Shown in pieces: positions 8,659 through 17,200 of a DNA stretch of 64,000 bases. The notes under the pieces were generated by a model, which saw only the letters and a program-made list of their open reading frames with translations, made no database searches and was not told where the DNA came from. Within the stretch, counting starts at the first letter, position 1. The number at the start of each line of letters is the position of its first letter. The DNA is from Streptomyces sp. Go-475 (GTDB lineage: Bacteria > Actinomycetota > Actinomycetes > Streptomycetales > Streptomycetaceae), in assembly GCF_003330845.1 (NCBI RefSeq), contig NZ_CP026121.1:4445501-4509500 (forward strand), in the 5' to 3' direction. Both the position numbers and the translations under genes were made by a program.

Positions 8659-10326
8659 TCAGCGCAGGGTGCCGATGCGGTCGAGCCGCTCGTTGACGCC
8701 GTTGCGCAGCTCGCCGAGGGTCGTGCCCGCGGGGGCCGACTTCGGCGTGGAGGAGGGCGGCTGGGTCTCGTCCGCGCAGGTCGTGCCGCGCGCCGGGACC
8801 TTCCCGTCGACGAGGTAGCTCGTCACGGCGTCCGTCGCGCAGGCGCTGCGCCCGAAGGCGGTGTGCCCCTCGGCCCGGAACGTGAGCAGCCGGCCGTTGT
8901 CCAGCTGCCGGGACAGGGCGACCGCGTCCCGGTACGGGGTGTCCGGGTCGCCGGTGGTGCCGAGGACCAGGATCGGCGCGGAGCCCTTGGCCCGGAAGGA
9001 CCCGGCGTAGCGGCTGGGCTTGTCGCCGGTCCACTGGGCGCACGTGGTGGCGTGCTGGTGGTCGTAGAGCGGCGGGCCGTACGCCATGGCCGGGCCGAGC
9101 AGCGGGGCCAGCGCGGCGTTGGTGGTGACCTGCCGCTTCAGCAGGGCCGGGCTGCGCGGGTAGTCCTTGTCGACGCACTCGACCACGATGTTCGGGTTGA
9201 GGAAGTCGTAGCTGGCCGGGGACGGCGGCCGGAGCAGGAACGAAGTGGTGTCGCGCTGCTGCGCCTTGCGCAGGGCCTCGCCGAGGGACGGCCAGATGAC
9301 CTTGCCCTCGTTGATGTTGAACATCAGGCGGTAGACGACGGTGTAGCCGTTCGCCTGACCGCCGTTGGCCGTCGGCACGGGGTTGGCGTCGAGGTCGGCC
9401 TTGAGCCTCTCGAACGCGGCCCGCGGGTCGCCGTCGCCGAATCCGCACGTCGCCTGGTCGGCCTCGCACCAGTCCAGGAAGCGGCTCATCGCGCCGTCCA
9501 GGGCCAGGTACTGGGGCCGGTCGTAGGCGTAGGGGTGGTTCGCGTAGCGCTCGGGGTCGTAGGCGCCGTCCAGCACCAGGGCGCGGACGCGCTCGGGGAA
9601 CATGGCGGCGTAGACGGTGCCGATGTAGCTGCCGAAGGAGCGGCCGTAGTAGGTGAGCTGCTCCTCGCCGAGGGCCTGGCGCAGCAGGTCGATGTCGCGG
9701 GCGACGTACCCGGTGCCGACGAACGGCCGCAGCGCGCCCGCCCGGTCCTGGCAGGCCTGGTCGAACGCGGCGCCCTGGCGCACGGCGTTGTCGTAGGCGT
9801 CCGGCCCGGGCGCGCCCTTGGCCTCCCTGATGGCCTTCGTGTACGTCGCGTCGTCCCAGCACTCCACCTGCGAGCTGCGGGCGACGCCCCGTACGTCGTA
9901 CCCGAAGACGTCGAAGGAGTCGCGCAGGTCGGCGGGCAGGTCGGCGTAGTTGTTGCGGACGAAGTCGACGCCCGAGTTGCCCGGTCCTCCCGGCTGGAGG
10001 AAGAGGGTGCCCTTCTTCCGGCCCTGGTCAGGGGCCTTCTTGCGGATCACCGCGAGGGTGATGGTCCTGCCCTGCGGATCGCGGTAGTCCAGCGGCACAT
10101 CGGCGTTCGCGCACTCGAAGCCGCCCTGGCAGTCGGACCAGGTGAGGTTCGGTACGGGCGGCTGCGTCGATGCCGCCGCGCCCTCGGCCGCCTGCGCGGC
10201 CGTCGCCTGGACCCCGCTCCCGGCGACGACGAAGGCGGCGGCGGTGGCCAGGGCGATTCTGAGCCGTAGGATGCGTCTGCGCGCTCCGGAGCCGGAGCGG
10301 CGCGAGGTGTGGTCGTGTGTGGTCAC
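8659..10326 (-). CDS. Secreted alpha/beta-hydrolase peptidase (tripeptidyl aminopeptidase Tap/Slp type)
   Basis: A 555-residue exported serine peptidase that should remove short peptides, typically tripeptides, from N-termini outside the cell. An arginine-rich n-region and a hydrophobic stretch (about 21-47) form the signal peptide. The alpha/beta-hydrolase core shows the oxyanion region QPGGPGNSG (111-119), the nucleophile Ser230 in GRSFGSYIG, the acid in GTTGDPDTP and the His in AEGHTAF; a C-terminal TAP-like extension follows. Length fits the Streptomyces Tap, SlpD and SlpE family. It is monocistronic, with a 23-bp hairpin after it. The proline-rich end (residues 525-540) may be a linker. 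Confidence 0.85.
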   Translation of the reverse strand: MTTHDHTSRRSGSGARRRILRLRIALATAAAFVVAGSGVQATAAQAAEGAAASTQPPVPNLTWSDCQGGFECANADVPLDYRDPQGRTITLAVIRKKAPDQGRKKGTLFLQPGGPGNSGVDFVRNNYADLPADLRDSFDVFGYDVRGVARSSQVECWDDATYTKAIREAKGAPGPDAYDNAVRQGAAFDQACQDRAGALRPFVGTGYVARDIDLLRQALGEEQLTYYGRSFGSYIGTVYAAMFPERVRALVLDGAYDPERYANHPYAYDRPQYLALDGAMSRFLDWCEADQATCGFGDGDPRAAFERLKADLDANPVPTANGGQANGYTVVYRLMFNINEGKVIWPSLGEALRKAQQRDTTSFLLRPPSPASYDFLNPNIVVECVDKDYPRSPALLKRQVTTNAALAPLLGPAMAYGPPLYDHQHATTCAQWTGDKPSRYAGSFRAKGSAPILVLGTTGDPDTPYRDAVALSRQLDNGRLLTFRAEGHTAFGRSACATDAVTSYLVDGKVPARGTTCADETQPPSSTPKSAPAGTTLGELRNGVNERLDRIGTLR

Positions 10327-10731
10327 TCTTTCCGTTCCCCCTTGGGCGGATGCGCCGACTGGCGCGTCCTGATGCCGGCGTGTTCCGCCGCATGTCTAGC
10401 CCAATCCGACGGGGCGCGCGACCCGATCCGGCGAGTCTTTCCACCGCATCTCTCCAGGACCCGGCGGTAGTTGCCGGCCCGTTCGCCTTCGGGACGGCTG
10501 AAAGCCACGCGGCGGGGGCGGTTTTCGGCCTCCCGTACGGCTGATCCGGCCCGTGTCCACCCGGCCGACGATGGCCGGACCGCCCTTGCGGCGCCCTCGG
10601 CCCAAGTCCCATGTGGGCACCCCCGGTTCGCCCGAGCGAATCCGCTTCTGCTCCAGGCCCTTGAACGCCGGGGCGGCTGACGGGGCGTGGGCTCGCCGTG
10701 ACTCGGCGACCATCTGTGAGGTGCCCGAGGG
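10327..10731. other. 405-base region without a supportable gene
   Basis: Lies upstream of the secreted peptidase gene and downstream of the cation transporter gene. Short open frames exist on both strands but have no recognisable domain or ribosome site. The peptidase promoter must be here; I could not place it with confidence. The block from about 10460 to 10680 looks to me like a dispersed Streptomyces intergenic sequence, but this rests on memory only. Confidence 0.4.
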
Positions 10732-11544
10732 TCACGCCCGCGGTGCCGTTGCGGGGCGCGTGCGGCGGCCCCCGCCCGGGGCGCAGCACGAGCAGCCCGG
10801 CCGGCATCCGCACGGGCCCTGCCCTGCGTCTTCCCTTGAGTCTTTCCCTGTGTCCTGGGTGGTGCCAGGGGACGACGGCGTGGTGTCGCGGGACGACGGC
10901 GGCGCGGCACAACAGCCCTCGCCGCGCCAGGCGTCCCGCCCCTCCTTGACCGCCACGGCGGCGATCACGAGGGCGGCGATCGGGTCGGCCCAGGACCAGC
11001 CCAGCGTGGCGTTGAGGACCAGACCGGCCAGGAGGACGGCGGACAGGTACGTGCACAGCAGGGTCTGCCGGGAGTCGGCGACCGCGGAGGCGGAGCCCAG
11101 TTCCCGGCCGGCCCGGCGTTGCGCGGCGGACAGGAACGGCATCACCGCGAGGGACAGGGCGGCGAGCACGATCCCCGGGACGGAGCGCTCCGCCTCGCCG
11201 GCGCCGGCGAGCGCCCGTACCGCGTCGACGGCGACGTACGCGGCGAGCGCGAAGAAGGACACGGCGATGATCCGCAGGGCGGTCTTCTCGCGCGCCTCGC
11301 GCACGGCGTGGTCGGCCGCGGAGAACTGCCAGGCGACGGCCGCGGCGGAGGAGACCTCGATGACGGAGTCGAGGCCGAAGCCGATCAGCGCGGTGGAGGA
11401 GGCGAGGGTCCCGGCGGTGAGGGCGACGGTCGCCTCGACGGCGTTGTAGGCGATGGTCGCGGTGACCAGGAGCCGTATCCGGCGGGTGAGCGCGTCGCGC
11501 CGGGCCGGGGCGGGGCCGAGCGCGAGCGGAGTCTCGGCGGCCAT
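10732..11544 (-). CDS. Cation diffusion facilitator family transporter with Cys-rich tail
   Basis: A 270-residue membrane protein of the cation transporter (CDF-like) group, expected to export a heavy metal in exchange for protons. Several membrane helices are visible, including a polar one with SSTALIGFGLDSVIE (the D-x-x-x-E/D motif of the transport site) and a second with ADPIAALVIAAVAVKEG. The C-terminal 60 residues are unusual: GEGCC at about 209-212 and a cluster of five cysteines at 245-254 that could bind soft metals. It starts 2 bases after the stop of the CmtR-like regulator, so they form one operon and the metal is probably cadmium or lead. Confidence 0.82.
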   Translation of the reverse strand: MAAETPLALGPAPARRDALTRRIRLLVTATIAYNAVEATVALTAGTLASSTALIGFGLDSVIEVSSAAAVAWQFSAADHAVREAREKTALRIIAVSFFALAAYVAVDAVRALAGAGEAERSVPGIVLAALSLAVMPFLSAAQRRAGRELGSASAVADSRQTLLCTYLSAVLLAGLVLNATLGWSWADPIAALVIAAVAVKEGRDAWRGEGCCAAPPSSRDTTPSSPGTTQDTGKDSREDAGQGPCGCRPGCSCCAPGGGRRTRPATAPRA

Positions 11545-11546
11545 GC

Positions 11547-11882
11547 TCAGCAGCAGCCCTTCGCGTCGGCGTCCGGGCAGCTGCGGTCGGTCTCGACGGC
11601 CACCACGGCGGTGCGCAGGTCGTCGAGGGCGTGGCCGAGCCGTTCGTCGGCAAGCTCGTAGCGCGTGCGCCGGCCGTCCGGGACGGTGACGACGAGCCCG
11701 CAGTCGCGCAGACAGGCCAGGTGGTTCGACAGCCGCGTCCGGGAGACACCGAGGGCGTCGGCGAGATCGGCGGGGTAGGCGGGGGCGTCGCGCAGGGCGA
11801 GCAGGATACGACAGCGGATCGGATCGGCGAGGGCGCGCCCGAACCGGGCGAGCACGGCGATGTCGGAGGCGACGGTCAGCAT
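11547..11882 (-). CDS. cmtR: CmtR-like ArsR/SmtB metal sensor
   Basis: Winged-helix repressor of 111 residues, released from DNA by metal. With the ATG at 11882 as residue 1, cysteines fall at 24, 57, 61 and 102; Cys57, Cys61 and Cys102 are exactly the metal ligands known for Mycobacterium tuberculosis CmtR, a Cd(II)/Pb(II) sensor. The recognition helix region is SRTRLSNHLACLRDCGLV. The C-terminus adds a CC pair. A GTG at 11897 would extend it by five residues, but then the start would lie inside the operator. The gene sits directly before the cation transporter gene, which it should control together with itself. Confidence 0.85.
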   Translation of the reverse strand: MLTVASDIAVLARFGRALADPIRCRILLALRDAPAYPADLADALGVSRTRLSNHLACLRDCGLVVTVPDGRRTRYELADERLGHALDDLRTAVVAVETDRSCPDADAKGCC

Positions 11883-11894
11883 GCGACGACAGTA

Positions 11895-11922
11895 CACGGT
11901 TCCCTGAATTCAGGAAACCGTG
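11895..11922. promoter_or_regulatory. 28-bp palindromic operator of the cmtR-like operon
   Basis: A 28-base inverted repeat centred on CCTGAATTCAGG with outer arms CACGGTT and AACCGTG; only one symmetric pair mismatches. It starts 13 bases upstream of the regulator ATG and is the obvious autorepression site. Confidence 0.7.
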
Positions 11923-12031
11923 GATCGTCTCTGGGCTTCCAGCAGGGCCGGACTGCCGGTTCCAACGCAGCCCACCGGCGTGCATCGCTGGGCAGGGGCC
12001 ACCGCGGACCGTCGGGGCTTCCCAGCCGGAC

Positions 12032-12150
12032 CGCACGGTCCGCAACCTGCTGAACGGCGCCTCCCGACGGCCCGTCGGGCGGACGTGTGCGGCGCTGGAG
12101 CGGGTGTTCGGCTGTCCGGTCGAGGACAGGCAGCCCTACGCTGTCGTGCC
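12032..12150 (+). pseudogene. Possible remnant of a helix-turn-helix protein
   Basis: One frame gives RTVRNLLNGASRRPVGRTCA followed by ALERVFGCPVED, which resembles the second half of an XRE-type DNA-binding domain. There is no start codon, no first helix and no stop at a sensible place; the frame runs into the PLP lyase gene in a different register. I regard it as a fragment, with low certainty. Confidence 0.3.
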
Positions 12151-13131
12151 ATGCGGGAAACGCGTCTCGACACCGCTCGGATCCGAGCGGCTCGCCGGGT
12201 CATCAACCCGGTCTTCCTCGACACTCCGCTGTACCGCTGCGAGGCGCTGGAGCCCGGCCTCGGGTGCGCGGTGAGCATCAAGCTCGAAACGGCGAACCCG
12301 GTCCGCAGCTTCAAGGCCCGCGGCACCGAGCTGGTCGCGAGCCTGCTCGCCGACGAGGACTCGCGGGCCGTGGTGTGCGCCAGCGCGGGCAACCTCGGCC
12401 AAGCCCTCGCCTGGTCCGGTCGCGGCCGGGGGCTGGACGTCACCGTCGTGGCATCCCGCTTCGCGACCGCGGCCAAGCTGGACCGCATCCGCGCACTGGG
12501 CGCCGGGCTGGAACTCGTCGACGGCGACCACGAGATGGCGCGCGAGCGGGCCGCGGCCATCGCGCGCCGCGACGGCATCCGGCTGGTCGAGGACAGCCTG
12601 GACATCGAGACCTGCGAGGGAGCGGCGACCATCGGCCTGGAACTGGTGGACGCCACGACGTCGTTCGACGCCGTGCTGATCGCCCTCGGCGGCGGAGCGC
12701 TGGCCACCGGCGTGGGCCACGTGGTGAAGGCCATGGCGCCCGAGACCGAGGTGATCTGCGTCCAGCCGCTGGGCGCACCCGCGCTGACCCACTCGTGGCA
12801 CCGGCGGCGCGTCGTCACCACCGACTCGACCGACACCATCGCCGACGGCGTCGCCGGCCGGTACCCCATCCCGGCCGTTCTGGACGACCTCCTCCTGGTC
12901 GCCGACGACGCCGTCCTCGTCCAGGAGGCGTCGATCATCGCCGGCATGCGGATGCTCCTCGACCATGCCGGCCTCATCGTCGAACCATCGGCCGCGCTCG
13001 GCATCGCGGCGATCCTCGAAGACCCCGACCGCTTCGCCGGCCGGCACGTGGTCACCATCCTGTGCGGCAGCAACGTCGACGTGGACGCCTATCACCGCTG
13101 GGTCGGTGCGGCCGGCCTCAACGGGTCCTGA
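12151..13131 (+). CDS. PLP-dependent threonine/serine dehydratase-like enzyme
   Basis: A 326-residue fold-type II PLP enzyme, most like threonine/serine ammonia-lyases, which deaminate the hydroxy amino acid to a 2-oxo acid. The PLP lysine is Lys55 in RSFKARG, the cofactor asparagine lies in ASAGNLGQALA, and the phosphate loop is ALGGGALATG. There is no C-terminal ACT or regulatory domain, so a catabolic rather than allosteric enzyme is likely; other substrates of this fold cannot be excluded. The ATG is chosen because the family N-terminus (TARIRAARRVINP) begins right after it. It stands alone, between a metal-resistance operon and gene fragments. Confidence 0.8.
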   Translation: MRETRLDTARIRAARRVINPVFLDTPLYRCEALEPGLGCAVSIKLETANPVRSFKARGTELVASLLADEDSRAVVCASAGNLGQALAWSGRGRGLDVTVVASRFATAAKLDRIRALGAGLELVDGDHEMARERAAAIARRDGIRLVEDSLDIETCEGAATIGLELVDATTSFDAVLIALGGGALATGVGHVVKAMAPETEVICVQPLGAPALTHSWHRRRVVTTDSTDTIADGVAGRYPIPAVLDDLLLVADDAVLVQEASIIAGMRMLLDHAGLIVEPSAALGIAAILEDPDRFAGRHVVTILCGSNVDVDAYHRWVGAAGLNGS

Positions 13132-13251
13132 GCCACGGGTGCCGGGTTGCCGGCATGCGGATGCTCCTCCCCTCGCGGCGCGCGAGCGGGCCGGCGACGC
13201 CGTCGGCAGCGGGAGAGGATCTGCCTGGCCTTCGGTGGCCCATCCGGCGGT

Positions 13252-13485
13252 TCAAAGGGTGAGGCCGAAGTCCGTGAAGTACAGGCGCCGTCCGTCGGTC
13301 AGGATGTTCTGGAAAAGGGCGTCGAAATGCAGAAGCCCACGAGCGTTCAGGAACAGCACGATGCTCGCCGAGGACTGCTGAAGGGCCTCGACACGTCGGC
13401 GCACCTCCGGCCTGCCTCCCCAATAGGCCACGACCCGCTCCTCGTCCGCGAGTTCCTCGGGAAGCGCGGTCGTGCCCGGCAGCAT
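13252..13485 (-). pseudogene. Fragment of a protein-kinase-like/phosphotransferase gene
   Basis: A 77-codon frame ends with GLLHFDALFQNILTDGRRLY then FTDFGL. This is the catalytic loop (HxD...N) and DFG motif of the kinase-like phosphotransferase fold, stopping right after DFG. The N-lobe and C-terminal lobe are missing; bits of plausible sequence in another frame just upstream (to about 13570) suggest a frameshift as well. The rest of 13132-13568 shows no supportable gene. Confidence 0.45.
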
Positions 13486-13568
13486 CCAGTCGCGCCTCTT
13501 CCGACATATCAGGACGCTCGACCGCTACCCGCATGAAACGCCGACCTCGTTTCCACCCTGCCCGGTCC

Positions 13569-14138
13569 TCAATGGCGAGGGCCTTGGGAAAGGTCACCCC
13601 GCCAAGGCGGTGGCCAGGGAACCGACTCCGCTATGCGTGTGCCTCGCACGCCGAGGCCGGCGCGTGCCAGCTCCAGGAAGTGATGCCGCGCCTGCCGGAA
13701 GTCCTGGTACGCCTGGTCCCAGCCGCCCTGCTCTCTGGTCGGGAGCTCGCGGGCCAGCCACTCCAGATGCCACAGGCAGTGGTTCAGCCTGACCGCGGCC
13801 GTGTTCGTCTTCACGTCCCCCAGCAGCCACACCGTCTCCGCGAGCGCCGAGCGTCGCAACTCGGCCTCCGCCACTTCGGCGAGGACCTCCGCCGTGGGCT
13901 CCAGCGGTGCGGCTCCGCTCGCTGCGATGCCCTTGGCGACCGCGATTCGTCGGTAGCGGTGCGCGAGTTCCTTCACGGCGTGGGCGTACTCGGCATACGC
14001 GCTCAACCGTCGCTCGTCCCACCGCACGGACTGCTCCCGCCGCCATCGTGCCTTCTCCACGACCATGGTGGCCGCCATCGACAGCACGGCGCCCAGCGCT
14101 ACGGCGAGCAGCGTCGCGAGTTGACCAGTCAGAGCCAT
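13569..14138 (-). CDS. Hypothetical protein with one N-terminal membrane helix
   Basis: A 189-residue protein of unknown function. Residues 1-28 (MALTGQLATLLAVALGAVLS and onward) form one membrane helix; the rest is a charged, helix-rich cytoplasmic part beginning VEKARWRREQSVRWDERRLS. This layout (short anchor, then a helical R/E-rich body with WDERRL) is common in small Streptomyces membrane-anchored proteins of unknown role. The ATG at 14138 is preferred; an in-frame TTG lies 33 bases upstream. Neighbours give no clear hint. Confidence 0.6.
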   Translation of the reverse strand: MALTGQLATLLAVALGAVLSMAATMVVEKARWRREQSVRWDERRLSAYAEYAHAVKELAHRYRRIAVAKGIAASGAAPLEPTAEVLAEVAEAELRRSALAETVWLLGDVKTNTAAVRLNHCLWHLEWLARELPTREQGGWDQAYQDFRQARHHFLELARAGLGVRGTRIAESVPWPPPWRGDLSQGPRH

Positions 14139-14240
14139 GAGTGCTTCATAACCCACCGGCCTGAGAGGCAACCGCCGACGGAGAGAGCGCCGATGGTCGT
14201 GAGGTGACTCCTGCGCCCAGCGCCCCCACAGGGAGCCCCC

Positions 14241-14717
14241 TCAACGCCGGTACGCCGTCGCGATGCGCTCCCGGAACGGCCGTCGCCCCACCGCCTCCGT
14301 CACCTCCCTCAGCAACGCGGCCAGCGGCATCGACAGCTCCGCGTCCAGTTCGGCCATCGCCGTCCGCGTGGCCTCCCACTCCGCCTCGATCCGGGGCAGC
14401 AGGGCACGGGCCTTGGGGGTGAGGGCGATCAGCCGGCGGCGGGCGTCCCGGGGGTCGGGGGTGTGGGTGACCAGGCCCGCGCGGGCCATCTGCGCCGCCG
14501 TCTGGCTCGCGGCGGAGTGCGTGACCCCCACCGAGGCGGCCACGTCGCGCACGGAGAGCGGGCCTTCGGCGACCAGGGCCCGTACGACCGGGGAGAACCG
14601 GGGCCGGTACCCGGCGAGGCCCTGCTCCTCGTAGACCTTGGCCACGTCCGCGTCGAGGAGTTCGAGGACGTGCCGGAGCAGGGTGCCCACGGCGACGGGA
14701 TCCGGATGACCGCTCAT
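14241..14717 (-). CDS. MarR-family transcriptional regulator
   Basis: A 158-residue winged-helix dimer regulator. The recognition region is VRDVAASVGVTHSAASQTAA at about 56-75, followed by the wing DPRDARRRLIALT. The gene is divergent from a proline iminopeptidase gene, and a perfect 14-bp palindrome lies 10 bases upstream of its start, so it probably represses itself and the peptidase. The ligand is unknown. Confidence 0.85.
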   Translation of the reverse strand: MSGHPDPVAVGTLLRHVLELLDADVAKVYEEQGLAGYRPRFSPVVRALVAEGPLSVRDVAASVGVTHSAASQTAAQMARAGLVTHTPDPRDARRRLIALTPKARALLPRIEAEWEATRTAMAELDAELSMPLAALLREVTEAVGRRPFRERIATAYRR

Positions 14718-14727
14718 GTTGTTAATC

Positions 14728-14741
14728 TAACAGCGCTGTTA
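14728..14741. promoter_or_regulatory. Palindromic operator between the MarR gene and pip
   Basis: TAACAGCGCTGTTA is a perfect palindrome, extended by two further symmetric pairs on each side after one mismatch. It is located 10 bases before the MarR start and 35 bases before the peptidase start, as expected for a shared operator. Confidence 0.65.
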
Positions 14742-14776
14742 TATCTCAGCGCATTCCACCGCGAGAGGCGGCGCAC

Positions 14777-15736
14777 ATGCCCGGGCTCCATCCCCCCGTC
14801 GAGCCGTACGAGCACGGCATGCTCGACGTCGGCGACGGCAACCGCGTCTACTGGGAGACCTGCGGGAACCCCGCCGGCAAGCCCGCCCTGGTGCTGCACG
14901 GCGGGCCGGGATCGGGTGCGGGGCCGTTCTGGCGGCGGCTGTTCGACCCGGCGGCGTACCGGATCGTGCTGTTCGACCAGCGGGGGTGCGGGCGCAGTAC
15001 GCCCGACGCCGCCGATCCGGGGACCTCGCTCGCCGCCAACACCACGCACCACCTCATCGCCGACATCGAGCTGCTGCGGCGCCACCTCGGCATCGACGAC
15101 TGGCTGGTCCTGGGCGGCTCCTGGGGCGTGACCCTCGCCCTGGCCTACGCCGAGCGGCACCCGGAGCGCGTCAGCGAGCTGGTCCTGTTCAGCGTCACCA
15201 ACACCACCCGCCGTGAAGTCGAGTGGGTCACCCGGGACATGGGGCGGATCTTCCCCGAGGAGTGGGCGCGGTTCCGGGACGCCGTGCCGGAGGCCGAGCG
15301 CGACGGCAGCCTGGTGGACGCGTACGCCCGGATGCTCGCCGACCCCGACCCGGCCGTGCGGGAGCGGGCCGCGCGGGAGTGGTGCCGGTGGGAGGACGTG
15401 CACGTCTCCACCCACCCCGGGCACAAGCCCGACCCCCGCTACGAGGACCCGCGCTTCCGTTTCCGCTTCGCCCGCCTCGTCACGCACTACTGGCGGCACG
15501 CCGCCTTCCTGGACGACGGGGCGCTGCTCCGTGACGCCGGGAAGCTCGCCGGCATCCCGGGTGTGCTGATTCACGGGCGCCTGGACATCAGCGGGCCCCC
15601 GGACATCGCCTGGCGGCTGGCCCAGGTGTGGCCCGACGCGGAACTGGTGCTGACCGGCGGGGAGGGACACGGGCTGTCGGGGGGCACGACGATGGACGCC
15701 GTGCTGGCGGCGACGCACCGCTTCAGCGTGGCGTGA
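14777..15736 (+). CDS. pip: Proline iminopeptidase
   Basis: A 319-residue cytoplasmic alpha/beta-hydrolase that releases N-terminal proline from peptides. Motifs: oxyanion loop LVLHGGPGSG (38-47), FDQRGCGRS (67-75), nucleophile Ser115 in GGSWG, acid in HGRLDISGP and His in GEGHGLSGG. Length and motif spacing match the S33 proline iminopeptidase family closely. It is divergent from a MarR regulator with a shared palindromic operator, so expression is probably controlled by that regulator. Confidence 0.9.
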   Translation: MPGLHPPVEPYEHGMLDVGDGNRVYWETCGNPAGKPALVLHGGPGSGAGPFWRRLFDPAAYRIVLFDQRGCGRSTPDAADPGTSLAANTTHHLIADIELLRRHLGIDDWLVLGGSWGVTLALAYAERHPERVSELVLFSVTNTTRREVEWVTRDMGRIFPEEWARFRDAVPEAERDGSLVDAYARMLADPDPAVRERAAREWCRWEDVHVSTHPGHKPDPRYEDPRFRFRFARLVTHYWRHAAFLDDGALLRDAGKLAGIPGVLIHGRLDISGPPDIAWRLAQVWPDAELVLTGGEGHGLSGGTTMDAVLAATHRFSVA

Positions 15737-15819
15737 GGGCAAGTTCTCCTGGACAGACGGTAGTTGTGCAGGCGACTGCTGCGGCCGCACAGGGGCCCGG
15801 CAACGCCTCCACGCCGCCG

Positions 15820-16704
15820 TCAGCCGGCGAAGGCCCGCCTGCTGTGGGCCAGCAGTTCACGCACCGCGGGGCCGTGCGAGCTCCTCCACACCAGGGCGAG
15901 CAGGGCCGGTGCCGTGACGTCGTCGATCGTGCGGGCGACCAGCCGGCCCAGGGACCCGCGATGGCCCGCCGCCATCGACTCGCTCAGCACGGCGACGCCG
16001 AGCCCGCGGGCCGCCAGGTCCGCGACGGCGTCCGCGGCGCTGGCCTGCAGGGCGATCACCGGCCGGAGGCCCTGCGCGGCGCAGGCGCGGTCGAAGACCG
16101 TGCGCAGGCCGGTGCCCGGGGGCATGCACACGAGGGGATGGTCGGCCAAGTCGGCCAGCAGCATCCGGCGTTGCTCTGCCAGCGGGTGTCCGGCCGGGAC
16201 CGCCACGACGAGCCGCTCGCTGATGACCGTCAGCGATTCCAGGCCCTCGGGCGCGCCCGCCGTCCCGACGAGAGCCAGGTCGACGGTCCCGTCGCGCACG
16301 GCCTCGACCAGCCGGTCGGAGTTGTCCTCCAGCAGGGAGAGCTCCACTCCCGGATGCGCCCGGTGGAAGGCGGAGAGGGCGTCGAACAGGGGCGTGAGCG
16401 TGCAGCCGATGACCATCCCGACCGCGAGCCGGCCCCGGATCAGGTCGGTCACCTCGCCCACCGCCTGCCCGACCGCCCCGGCCGCGGCGAGTGCCGCACG
16501 GGCGTGGTCGAGCGCGGCCCGGCCCGCGGCGGTGAGGGTGGCGGTACGCGCCGACCGGTCGAACAACTCGGCGCCCAGCTCCCGCTCCAGCTGGCGGATC
16601 TGGGCGCTGACCCCGGACTGGCTGATGTGCACCCGCTCGGCGGCCCGCGTGAAGTTCCGCTCCTCGGCGACCGCGACGAAGTACTCCAGCTGCCTCAGTT
16701 CCAT
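15820..16704 (-). CDS. LysR-family transcriptional regulator
   Basis: A 294-residue LysR regulator. The N-terminal helix-turn-helix is at about 1-60 (NFTRAAERVHISQSGVSAQI) and the rest is the periplasmic-binding-like effector domain. It is divergent from the small NTF2-like gene at 16809, with a T-rich inverted repeat between them, so that gene is the likely target. The effector is not predictable. Confidence 0.88.
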   Translation of the reverse strand: MELRQLEYFVAVAEERNFTRAAERVHISQSGVSAQIRQLERELGAELFDRSARTATLTAAGRAALDHARAALAAAGAVGQAVGEVTDLIRGRLAVGMVIGCTLTPLFDALSAFHRAHPGVELSLLEDNSDRLVEAVRDGTVDLALVGTAGAPEGLESLTVISERLVVAVPAGHPLAEQRRMLLADLADHPLVCMPPGTGLRTVFDRACAAQGLRPVIALQASAADAVADLAARGLGVAVLSESMAAGHRGSLGRLVARTIDDVTAPALLALVWRSSHGPAVRELLAHSRRAFAG

Positions 16705-16722
16705 GACTGGGAATTCTAGATA

Positions 16723-16742
16723 CCAGTAGATCCATCTGTTGG
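16723..16742. promoter_or_regulatory. Imperfect palindrome, candidate LysR site
   Basis: CCAGTAGATCCATCTGTTGG is an inverted repeat with two mismatched pairs, located between the divergent LysR and NTF2-like genes, 18 bases from the LysR start. It is a reasonable LysR binding site. Confidence 0.45.
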
Positions 16743-16808
16743 ACTTCTGGTCGGGGGGCGGGGACGCTGGAAGCGCCGAAGGAAGCCGTTCCGTCCGCAG
16801 GAGATGCC

Positions 16809-17168
16809 GTGTACGAGAAGGCCATGCGTCCCGAAGACCTCACCCGCCTGTTCGTCGAACGGTCCAACGCCGGTGACGCGGCCGGGGTCGCCGCGCTCTA
16901 CGAGGAGGACGCGGTGCTGGCCTACCCGCCCGGCGAGCGCACGGTGGGCCGGGAGGCGATCCGCGCCCTCTGGGAGAAGGTCCTGGCCGACCGCCCGCAC
17001 TTCGAGCCGGAACCGCCCCTGCCGACCCTGGTCAGCGGCGACATCGCCCTGACGGCGACCCCGCCCGGGGACGGGGCCGGGGCCCGGGCGCAGGTCGTAC
17101 GGCGCCAGCCCGACGGAAGCTGGCTGCGGGTGCTGGACCAGCCGGAATTCCTGCCGCCCGCCCACTGA
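16809..17168 (+). CDS. SnoaL/NTF2-like small protein (DUF4440 type)
   Basis: A 119-residue protein with the NTF2-like pattern: MRPEDLTRLFVERSNAGDAA, then ALYEEDAVLAYPPGE and REAIRALWEKVL, a cone-shaped fold used by ketosteroid isomerase-like enzymes and binding proteins. No catalytic function can be assigned. The GTG start at 16809 has AGGAG five bases before it. It is divergent from a LysR gene that probably controls it. Confidence 0.7.
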   Translation: MYEKAMRPEDLTRLFVERSNAGDAAGVAALYEEDAVLAYPPGERTVGREAIRALWEKVLADRPHFEPEPPLPTLVSGDIALTATPPGDGAGARAQVVRRQPDGSWLRVLDQPEFLPPAH

Positions 17169-17200
17169 AACCAACAGGGGGACCAGCCCGGCCAGCCCCG

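Noticed and set aside
10396..10713. 105-codon minus-strand open frame in the gap before the secreted peptidase
   Set aside because: No ribosome site, no domain and arginine/proline-rich composition typical of non-coding high-GC frames.
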